Source: Engelhardtia mirabilis (GTDB lineage Bacteria > Planctomycetota > UBA1135 > GCA-002686595). Taken from it: 64,000 nucleotides of DNA. Both the position numbers and the translations under genes were made by a program. The first letter of the stretch is position 1, and each line of letters starts with the position of its first letter. The notes beneath the pieces were generated by a model. That model ran no database searches. It saw only the letters and a program-made list of their open reading frames with translations, and was not told the DNA's origin. The DNA lies in the NCBI GenBank assembly GCA_007751255.1, contig CP036296.1:3968001-4032000 (forward strand), read 5' to 3'. Shown here piece by piece: positions 57,167 to 64,000 of this stretch.

Positions 57167-58557
57167 TAGGTGGCGCCAGCCAGGCTCGGCGGTCCGTCTA
57201 GGGCCAGGTCGAGCGTTCCGGGCAGGGCCGCGACGGAGAGTTGATCGGGGTGTGGCATGAGCGCCGAACACAGGTTCCCGCCCAGGTCGACCACCTCCAC
57301 GAAACCGGCGTCGGGGCCAATCAGGAAGCCGGCCTGACGTGCGCCAACCAGGACTTGGGAGAAGGCGGCGTCGAACTCGATCGCCTGTCCGAAGTCGTCG
57401 AAGGCCTCGGGTGCGACGCTCTCGAAGACCAGAGTCGGCTGGACCGGTGCCGTGGGCTGGTCGAAGCGCGCGACGGATCCTCCTCCGAGATTCAGGCCGA
57501 CCATGGTCGTGTCGCCGTCGATGGCGAATCCGGTCTTGGTCCCGGCACCGGTGATCCCGAATGTCGCGAGGGGTACCAGGCCGACCGGGGTCACGTCGAA
57601 GGGCCATAGCCTGACCCGCGGGAAGGCCGGGTGGAGCGGGTCGGTGGCGGCCGAGAGGGCGACCAGCCGTGGGCCGTCGAGTTCGAGCTGCAGCCCGAAG
57701 TCGCCCCCCGCGAACACCTGCGTGGCGTACGCGAGCTGCCAGGCTCCGGTGCCTGTGGCGTCCTGGAAGGCCTGGATCTGGCCGTCGTCGCTGGAAACGA
57801 ACAGGGTCTGACCGTCGAAGACCAGGTCGCCGGCAGTGGGTTGAGCGGTGATCGGGATCGTGGCCCCCTCGACCCAAAGGCCGCCGGCGCGCTGGAAGGC
57901 AACCACCCGGGCACCGCTGGCCGCGGCCGGGGAGCCTCGCACGCGCAAGAACAGCCGGTCGCCGACCACCTCGATACCGTCGAACTGGGCCGACGCGCCG
58001 GGAGCCTCGGCGACGGTGATCGGCGGCTCCGACTCGACCTGGTCGACCGACAACAACTCGAAGGGATAGACGGTGTCCCCGAGCCCGGTGCCGATCACCG
58101 CGAGGCCGCCCGAGAGCCCTCCTTTGCGGCCGAAGAGACCTTCGAAGGGCAGGTCGGCGGGCGGTTCGATGCGGATCGCGCTGACCCAACGCCCAGAGGC
58201 GCCGCGCTGGAACAAGTAGGCGGCACCATCGCGCCCGAAAGTCGCGCCAGTGACGGCGTCGAAGTTCTCGGCCCCGGGCGCCGTGACGAGGAGCAGGTTG
58301 TCGGAACGCTCGATGGCCCAGCCGAAGCCGTCACCGGGAGCACCGTCCGGCGCGCCCAAGCGCTGGAAGGAACAGACCTGGGCCCGAGCCGCGTCGGCCA
58401 ACAGCGCCGCACCAAAGAGCCCGGCGGTGATAGGTAAGGGCGAGATGCGGGACCATTGGAGCGGCGAACTCATGCTGATCATGGGTTGGCAATGTCCAAG
58501 CGGTTCGGGTGCTGCCCGATCCATGTTCGTCGCAACCTCGGCCCGCCACGGGCTCGG

Positions 58558-59169
58558 TCATTCGAGCGCGGACCAGTCGGTGCAACGCCCGTCGGCGCCT
58601 TCCGAGAGCGGCGCGAAGTTGAGCGTCTCGGCGTGGATGCGGTCGATCGCCGCCAGGATGTTCTCCTTGACCGCGGCCTCGACCACACCGTCGAGCACTT
58701 CGATACCACTCAGACTGAACTGGGTGAATTCGACCTTCGAGGCGTAGACGCACTTCTCGCCGCCGTCGTTGGCGAGGGCGCCCTGGTAGTCGAGCTCGAA
58801 GTCGACTCGCAGGGGGCCGATCGTCACGCCCTGGATCGGCGTGCATGTGATCGGTGCCAAGGTCTGGATCGTGAAGTCGAAGCGACCGTCGGTCAGTTGG
58901 ATCGAGTTGAGGCCGAAGATGCCCCCGGCATCGAGCTCGATCGCCAGGGTGGCACGTACCCGCTGGCCCGTCAGGTCCACGTCGCCGACGGTGCACAGTC
59001 CGGGAATCATCCGAATCGGGGTGTCGGCCAGGATCTGGTCGAGCGGGACCGCGTCGAAGGTCGGAGTGATCTGGGGCGAACCGCCCGTCTCCCCCGTGCC
59101 GGTCGACTGGCAGCCGGCGGCGAGCACGGGAAGGGCGAGCAGCGAAGAATTCAAGAGTCGCGCGAACAT
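58558..59169 (-). CDS. lipoprotein of unknown function
   Basis: This encodes 203 aa. The signal and lipobox are clear (LLALPVLAAGCQS, acylated Cys 20), and the ATG at 59167-59169 is preceded by AAGGAG at good spacing. The mature domain alternates beta strands (VRATLAIELDAGGIFGLNSI, RFDFTIQTLAPITCTP, LRVDFELDYQGALANDGGE) and has four further cysteines that could pair. It ends with a helix (VVEAAVKENILAAIDRIHAE). The family is not recognised. It is on the same strand as, and upstream of, the disrupted propeller gene. Confidence 0.75.
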   Translation of the reverse strand: MFARLLNSSLLALPVLAAGCQSTGTGETGGSPQITPTFDAVPLDQILADTPIRMIPGLCTVGDVDLTGQRVRATLAIELDAGGIFGLNSIQLTDGRFDFTIQTLAPITCTPIQGVTIGPLRVDFELDYQGALANDGGEKCVYASKVEFTQFSLSGIEVLDGVVEAAVKENILAAIDRIHAETLNFAPLSEGADGRCTDWSALE

Positions 59170-59527
59170 GGGGGGCTCCTTCGTAGGGACAGGGGCTGGA
59201 CGGCACCAGCCCGGACGTCGACCCTACATCAGGGCCCCTGGACTTTGCAGCTGCTGGGTCGAATCCCCCTCCCACCGAGCTTGAATGGCGAAGCGGGCGC
59301 TCGGAGCAAGGTCCGATGTCCGTCTCGGCCCACCGGCTGAAGGCGCCGTGTGTTCGGAACTTGCACCACCTCTCGCGCTGGCCGATCTCAGACTCGTTCT
59401 GACACCAGGACCGAGCCCGGAGCGCCGGGTTGCCGGGAGCAGACCTGTTCCCACGTCACCGCTACCTGGAGCCTCGGCACTGGCTCTTGGCCTAGCACGG
59501 CTCGAGGCTGCGGATCATCGGTCGCCG
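59170..59527. other. 358-bp spacer without recognised gene
   Basis: It contains the leader of the lipoprotein gene (its ribosome binding site is at the left edge) and downstream sequence of the metallophosphoesterase gene. I see no strong hairpin and no credible short gene. Confidence 0.4.
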
Positions 59528-60619
59528 TCAATCGGGCAGGACGTCGATGACCACCAGCTCCGGACGGCACAGGAAACGCAAGGGCGGCGCGTCCACCCGC
59601 TCGAGGCCTACGCCCCGCGAGACGCAGAGGAACCGTCCCGGCGCGATCTCGTGCAGGCCCGACGACCATCGGCGCGGGATCTCCGAGAGGATCAGCGGCG
59701 GCCCGAACAGCGGCAGACGCACCTGACCCCCGTGACAGTGCCCCGCCAAGAGCAGGTCGGCGTCGATGTCCCCCAGGGCGAAGTCGGGGTAGTGCCCGAG
59801 GACCACGTGAAAGCCGGGGACGTCGTCGAGCTCGCGCAGGTGGTCACTCTCGTCCGGTGACAGGGTGGTCACCGTCACCTGCCCTAGGGTCACCTGCCCG
59901 CGACGGGCCAGCGCGCGCACGCGCGTGCCCTCGAAGACGCGCGTCCAGTCCAGACCGTCACAGTTGCCGGCGACAGCCACCGCTCCGACCGCGCCGCCCA
60001 CGTCGAGGTCCTGCATCAACTGGCGCAGCCTCGCGATCTGCGCCACACGCTCGGGTCCGGCGCGCAGGTGGATGTAGTCGCCTGCGAACAGGAGCAGGTC
60101 CGGCTCGGCCTCCATCGCCGCGCGCAGGGCGCGTTCCTCGTACTCGCCGACCGCGTCGGTCTGGAGGTCGGCGATCAATACGATGCGGACCGGAGTGTCG
60201 ACTTCGGACGAACGTAGCTCGTGGTGGGTGATTTCGAGCCAGTGGGGCTCGATCCAGAAGGCGTCGACCGCCACGGCGACCAGGGCCAGGGCGCCGGCCA
60301 GCTCGAGCGCGGCCACGCGCCGCGCGCCCGCGCGCCAGGCTCCTCGACCGAGGAGCACCAGCAGCAACGGCAGGTGCAGGAACAGGCCCCAGCTCATCAG
60401 CTTGACCGCGCCGAACAGCCTCCAGCTCGACAATTGGCACAGGACCAGGGCCAGGATCCCGTAGGCGATCGGTAGCAGGACGAGGGTCAGGGCCACGCCG
60501 CGCAGCGAGAGCGGGCGGAAGGCCTTGTCCCCCGCCGACGCTCCGCGGCCAGTCCGCTGGACTGCGAGCACCGCGCCAGTCAGCAGGAGCGCGGCGAGGT
60601 GGAACGTGACTTCGGTCAT
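59528..60619 (-). CDS. membrane-anchored metallophosphoesterase
   Basis: This encodes 363 aa. About 120 N-terminal residues form four hydrophobic helices (LVLLPIAYGILALVL, LMSWGLFLHLPLLLVLLG and others). The C-terminal domain has the calcineurin-like order of motifs: DLQTD (151-155), GDYIH (180-184), GNCDG, GHYPD and GHCHGGQVRLP. Two usual metal-site histidines are altered: DxH reads DLQ and GNHD reads GNCD. Gln at the first site is a known variant in YkuE-like relatives. It probably hydrolyses a phosphodiester or lipid phosphate at the membrane. The ATG at 60617-60619 is preceded by no clear ribosome binding site. Confidence 0.85.
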   Translation of the reverse strand: MTEVTFHLAALLLTGAVLAVQRTGRGASAGDKAFRPLSLRGVALTLVLLPIAYGILALVLCQLSSWRLFGAVKLMSWGLFLHLPLLLVLLGRGAWRAGARRVAALELAGALALVAVAVDAFWIEPHWLEITHHELRSSEVDTPVRIVLIADLQTDAVGEYEERALRAAMEAEPDLLLFAGDYIHLRAGPERVAQIARLRQLMQDLDVGGAVGAVAVAGNCDGLDWTRVFEGTRVRALARRGQVTLGQVTVTTLSPDESDHLRELDDVPGFHVVLGHYPDFALGDIDADLLLAGHCHGGQVRLPLFGPPLILSEIPRRWSSGLHEIAPGRFLCVSRGVGLERVDAPPLRFLCRPELVVIDVLPD

Positions 60620-60905
60620 GGTTGGGTCGATCGGTCACGGGGGCGGTGCGACCTCAGTTGCGTACCCGTGGAAAGTCTGCCCCGCACCTCGCTCGGGAAC
60701 AGGATGCTGGCGACCTGTTACCGCGGCGATATGCGCGATCGAGCGCCGCTCGCGCCGCGCGGAGCGATTTGGGCCGTCGCCCGCTCAGCCGTGCTCGTCG
60801 ATGACCCGCTCGTCGACGCGCGAACTCCCGCGAAGAACAAGGCGTCCGATCCTAGGCCCTAGCGCGATCAAGGCGTCCTGCGCCGAGTCCCCCACCACCG
60901 TCGGC

Positions 60906-62387
60906 TCAGGAAGCCGCGACCTCGACCAGCTCGCCGGTGAGGCCGAAGGGCGTCGACTCCGCGGCGCGCACCCGCACGGACCTCCCCACCAGCTCCGCAT
61001 CGCCCTCGAAGGCGACCGGCAGGCCGTGGTGGCTGCGACCCTTGAGGAAGCCCGGGTAGCGATCGGAGACCTCCTCCACGAAGACGTCCAGCTCGCGGCC
61101 GACCCAGGCCTGCAGCCGGTTGAACTGCGTTCGCTCGGCCTGGGCGAGCAGGCGCCGGTTGCGGTCCTTCTTCTCCTGCGTGGAGACGTCGTCCGCGCGT
61201 TCGTGGGCCGCCGTCTCCGGGCGCGGGTCGTACTTGAAGACGTAGTTCTGGGCGAACCCGATCTCGTCCAGGAAGTCGAGGCTGGCTTGGAAGTCCGACT
61301 CGCTCTCGCCCGGGAAGCCCACGATCCAGTCCGAACAGAGCTCGATGTCGGGGACGATCTCGCGCAAGAGCGCCACGCGCCCCCGGTACAGGTCGGTCGT
61401 GTAGCCGCGCTTCATGGCGCGCAGCACGTCGTCGGAGCCCGCCTGGGCCGGCAGGGGCAGGAAGCGATCGACCTTGTCGCAGTCGCGGATGGCCTCGGCC
61501 AGGGCGACGGTGACGTAGGACGGATGCAAGGTGATCAATCGGATGCGCTCCAGACCGTCCACCTCCTGCAGGGCACGCATCAGGTCGGCCAGGGACGGGC
61601 GGCCCCTGCGCCCGGTGCCCCGGGGCTCGCCAGGGGCCGGCTCGGGCAGGTCCTCGCCGTAGCTGTTCACGGTCTGACCCAAGAGGGTGATGACCTTCGC
61701 GCCCTGCCCGACCATCCAGGTCGCTTCGTCCACCAGCGCCTGGACCGGGCGGCTCATCACCCGCCCGCGGGTCTTGGGCACGATGCAGTAGGTGCAGTTG
61801 AGGTCGCAGCCACGCATCACCGCCAGGTAGCCCTGCAGGCCCCCGGTGTAGGTCTCGCCCGCGCGCGGGACGGCCACCGCGTCGTCCATCTCGACGTCGA
61901 GCACGCGCTGGTCCCGCGGCCGGCCGCGCTCGGGGTCGGCGCGCCGCTCGCGCAGGTCGCTGACCAGCTCCGGCAGGCGGTGGAAGCGGCGGGTGCCGAC
62001 CACCAGGTCCACGTGGCCGGCGCGCTTGAAGACCTCTTCCTGGGCGCGCTGGGCCAGGCAACCGAGCACGCCGATCAGGAGCTTCGGGCGCCGCTCCTTC
62101 TCGCGCCGCAGCTCGCCGAGCCAGGAGTAGACGCGCTCCTCGGCGTGTTCACGCACCGAGCAGGTGTTGAACAGGATCACGTCGGCGTCCTCCATGGACG
62201 CGGTGATCCGATGCCCCGCCTTGCGGAAACGCCCCTCGACCAGGAGCGAGTCGTACTTGTTCATCTGGCAACCGAAGGTCACCAGGTGCACGGCGAGGTC
62301 GCCGGTGGCCGCCTGCGAGTCTTCACCAGGGGGGCCCGCGACGGGTTCGGCGCCGGCGGCGCGGGATTGGGTGCGTGACGTACTCAT
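60906..62387 (-). CDS. miaB: tRNA-2-methylthio-N6-dimethylallyladenosine synthase
   Basis: MiaB adds a methylthio group to i6A37 of tRNAs reading codons that start with U. The protein is 493 aa. The N-terminal domain binds its 4Fe-4S cluster through Cys 40 (FGCQMNKYDS), Cys 76 (NTCSVREHA) and Cys 110 (VLGCLAQRA). The radical SAM motif RGCDLNCTYC has Cys 194, 198 and 201, followed by IVPKTRGRVMSRP. A TRAM domain closes the chain. HVDLVVGT and GQTVNSYG support MiaB rather than RimO. The first 30 residues are extra and disordered. The ATG at 62385-62387 is divergent from the antiporter gene. Confidence 0.95.
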   Translation of the reverse strand: MSTSRTQSRAAGAEPVAGPPGEDSQAATGDLAVHLVTFGCQMNKYDSLLVEGRFRKAGHRITASMEDADVILFNTCSVREHAEERVYSWLGELRREKERRPKLLIGVLGCLAQRAQEEVFKRAGHVDLVVGTRRFHRLPELVSDLRERRADPERGRPRDQRVLDVEMDDAVAVPRAGETYTGGLQGYLAVMRGCDLNCTYCIVPKTRGRVMSRPVQALVDEATWMVGQGAKVITLLGQTVNSYGEDLPEPAPGEPRGTGRRGRPSLADLMRALQEVDGLERIRLITLHPSYVTVALAEAIRDCDKVDRFLPLPAQAGSDDVLRAMKRGYTTDLYRGRVALLREIVPDIELCSDWIVGFPGESESDFQASLDFLDEIGFAQNYVFKYDPRPETAAHERADDVSTQEKKDRNRRLLAQAERTQFNRLQAWVGRELDVFVEEVSDRYPGFLKGRSHHGLPVAFEGDAELVGRSVRVRAAESTPFGLTGELVEVAAS

Positions 62388-62567
62388 CTTGGACGGCGTC
62401 GCAAGGCGACCATTCTGCCAGTTGGACCCCAGCGGGGACAGGGGGCCGAGGGCGGGCTCGAATCGCTGGCCCCCGACTGCTCAGTCCCGGTGGACGCTCC
62501 CCCGGACGCCCCGGCGCTGCTAGCTTGTTGCGCCGAACGGTCCAAGGCCCGCGGTCCCGCCCCCCAC

Positions 62568-64000
62568 ATGTCGTCCATCCTGGCCACGCTCCCCATCCTG
62601 CGCGACCAGCCCCTGATCCAGGACGCATCGCCGATGCTCGTCCTGGGCGTGGTGCTCGCGCTGGGCATGGTCTTCGGCGCGGGCGCGAAGAAGCTGCGGC
62701 TGCCCGGCGTCACGGCCCAGATCCTGGCCGGATTCCTGGCCGGGTCCTCCGCCTTCAACCTGCTGGACGGCAAGGCCGCGATCGCCGACTTGGCGCCGCT
62801 GAGCAAGTTCGCCCTGGCGGTGATCGCCGTCGCGGTGGGCTCGCACCTCAACCTGCGGCGACTTCGCAACGCCGGCGCGCGGCTTTCCCTGTTGCTGATC
62901 GGCGAGCTGACGGTTCTGCCCGCTTTCGTCTTCGCGGCGCTGATGCTGCTCACGCCCCTGGGCACGGGCGAGGTCGTGCTGGGCACGGCCCTGGCCGGCC
63001 TGATGGCAGCGACCTCGATCGAAACTTCGCCCGCCACGACCCTGGCCCTGGTGCGCGAGGCGCGGGCGCGGGGGGTGATGACGAAGACGCTGCTCGCATC
63101 CGTCGCCCTATCGAGCATCGCCTGCATCCTCGTGTTCGAGTTGGTGCACAGCGGAGTCACCGGCGCGAGCGGCTCTGGCGCAGGGCCAGGTGCGGTCTTG
63201 CTCTCGGTCCTCGAGACCTTGGGATTGGCGATTCTGCTCGGCGGCGGAATCGGGGTCGCGCTGACCGTCATGACCAGGCGAACCACCAAGCCCGAGCGCC
63301 TGGTGACCCTGTCCCTGGCCGGGGTCGTGCTCTGCAGCGGACTGGCGAGCCGCCTGGGGACGTCGGACCTGCTCGCGTGCCTGATGTTGGGGCTGGTGCA
63401 AGCCAACCTGCTGCCGGCCCGGGAGAAGCTGATCGATTCGGTGCTGGTCAACTTCCAGCCGGCTATCTTCGCGGTCTTCTTCACCCTGGCCGGGATGAAG
63501 CTGGACCCGTCGGTCCTGCTCGATGGCGGTCTGATCGCACTGGTGCTCTTCGGCGCTCGAGCCGTGGGCAAGCTGGTCGTCGCCGACGTGGCCATGCGAC
63601 TGGCTCGAGCTCCCGACGGCGTGCGACGTAACCTGGGCCTGGCCCGCCTGCCCCAGGCCGCGATCGCCATCGGCCTCTTGCTGGTCGCCCAGTCGGACCC
63701 CGTGTTGCAACCGGGGATCGACCTGCTGGTGGCCGTGGTCCTCGCCGTGGTGACCTTGAACGAGATCGTCGGCCCGGTGCTGACCCGAATGGCCCTGGTG
63801 CGATCAGGCGAGTCCAACATGGATCGCATGCGCCTGATCGACTTCATCCACGAGGAGAACATCACCACGCGACTGTCGGCCGAGACCCCCGAGGAGGCGA
63901 TCAAGGAGCTGACCGAGCTGCTGGTCGAGTCGCACCACCTGCCCAAGGCCACCCTGGAGCCACTGCTGCAATCCGTGCTGGATCGGGAAGCCCAGGTCTC
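62568..64000 (+). CDS. CPA2-type cation/proton antiporter with C-terminal EIIA/PtsN-like domain (cut by window end)
   Basis: The frame opens at the ATG 62568 and is still open at 64000 (477 codons seen). About twelve hydrophobic segments cover residues 20-400, with the antiporter-like stretches LRLPGVTAQILAGFLAGSS and LAGLMAATSIETSPATTLAL. The latter has T-S-I-E-T where some family members carry the ion-binding acidic residues. From about residue 425 a soluble domain begins (LIDFIHEENITTRLSAETPE, EAIKELTELLVES) that looks like the EIIA-Fru/PtsN fold; its phosphorylatable histidine may lie beyond the window. Such fusions suggest control of ion exchange by phosphorylation. No counterpart gene is visible downstream. 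Confidence 0.82.
   Translation, partial: MSSILATLPILRDQPLIQDASPMLVLGVVLALGMVFGAGAKKLRLPGVTAQILAGFLAGSSAFNLLDGKAAIADLAPLSKFALAVIAVAVGSHLNLRRLRNAGARLSLLLIGELTVLPAFVFAALMLLTPLGTGEVVLGTALAGLMAATSIETSPATTLALVREARARGVMTKTLLASVALSSIACILVFELVHSGVTGASGSGAGPGAVLLSVLETLGLAILLGGGIGVALTVMTRRTTKPERLVTLSLAGVVLCSGLASRLGTSDLLACLMLGLVQANLLPAREKLIDSVLVNFQPAIFAVFFTLAGMKLDPSVLLDGGLIALVLFGARAVGKLVVADVAMRLARAPDGVRRNLGLARLPQAAIAIGLLLVAQSDPVLQPGIDLLVAVVLAVVTLNEIVGPVLTRMALVRSGESNMDRMRLIDFIHEENITTRLSAETPEEAIKELTELLVESHHLPKATLEPLLQSVLDREAQV

Larger units (their letters stand above)
56699..58482 (-). pseudogene. secreted FG-GAP beta-propeller gene disrupted by a MITE and a poly-G frameshift
   Basis: The gene starts at the ATG 58480-58482 (or 58471-58473) with a signal peptide (ITAGLFGAALLADAARAQ). 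FG-GAP-type blades follow (GPGDGFGWAIERSDNLLL, RDGAAYLFQRGASG). The C-terminal domain begins TLDLALDGPPSLAGATY and is then cut by the 161-bp element at 57006-57166. Reading into the element gives 45 unrelated residues and a stop at 57016. After the element the frame resumes as LVLGSVGLGMPGIP, meets an 11-base C run (coding strand) one base out of frame, and resumes again as LGLVPDALTTAMLIG to the stop at 56699. A shortened protein lacking its C-terminal domain could still be made. Confidence 0.8.

Overview
The window is one contiguous, very GC-rich bacterial chromosome segment packed with housekeeping and secreted-protein genes on both strands. I infer a member of the Planctomycetota. The reasons are a TPR protein carrying two RNA-polymerase alpha-CTD-like domains, many large secreted FG-GAP or beta-propeller proteins that share a C-terminal beta-rich domain, lipoproteins of unknown function, and lysine/alanine-rich tails on DNA-binding proteins. 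The class or genus cannot be fixed from sequence alone.

Layout. 0.3-2.7 kb: two secreted unknowns. 2.9-6.7 kb: uvrB, divergent from a zinc-ribbon/transmembrane protein. 6.9-9.8 kb: a tightly coupled operon of a membrane protein, an NIL-domain protein and gamma-glutamyltransferase. 10.1-15.3 kb: two tandem paralogous secreted proteins (about 800 aa each), each followed by a perfect hairpin. 15.5-15.8 kb: tRNA-Cys and tRNA-Leu. 15.9-24.9 kb: a coupled membrane/secreted pair, citrate synthase, leucyl aminopeptidase, ETF-ubiquinone oxidoreductase, a fused MoaD-MoaE molybdopterin synthase and a radical SAM/SPASM enzyme. 25.2-29.1 kb: two secreted proteins, SSB and a PilZ protein. 29.3-35.2 kb: prmC, a membrane protein, prfA, maf, a degenerate EndoIII-like/histone-H1-like protein and rpsP. 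35.2-38.2 kb: a low-coding-density patch with a 17-bp minisatellite, a secreted protein, a metallopeptidase-like gene broken in its signal peptide and a relic of a tRNA 3' half. 38.2-43.1 kb: ffh, then a three-gene operon of two related exported proteins around an oxidoreductase. 43.1-44.8 kb: remnant of an NtrC-type regulator and an orphan TRAP solute-binding lipoprotein. 44.8-49.6 kb: murA with a lipoprotein, and the alpha-CTD/TPR - ruvA - serB-like operon. 49.7-56.6 kb: a large TPR lipoprotein with an HEEGH motif, ribD, mdh, and a Cys-rich plus Met-rich exported pair that looks metal related. 56.7-58.5 kb: a secreted beta-propeller gene disrupted by a 161-bp MITE and by a poly-G frameshift. 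58.6-64 kb: a lipoprotein, a metallophosphoesterase, miaB and a cation/proton antiporter with the start of an EIIA-like domain, cut by the window end.

The best lead is the 161-bp inverted-repeat element at 57006-57166. It has 28-bp termini (25/28 matching) and is flanked by TA dinucleotides. Removing it together with one TA restores an uninterrupted reading frame across the host gene, so insertion and target duplication can both be read directly from the sequence. The second lead is the disturbed patch between ffh and rpsP, two genes that are neighbours in many bacteria. No CRISPR array, rRNA operon, prophage or complete IS element was seen.
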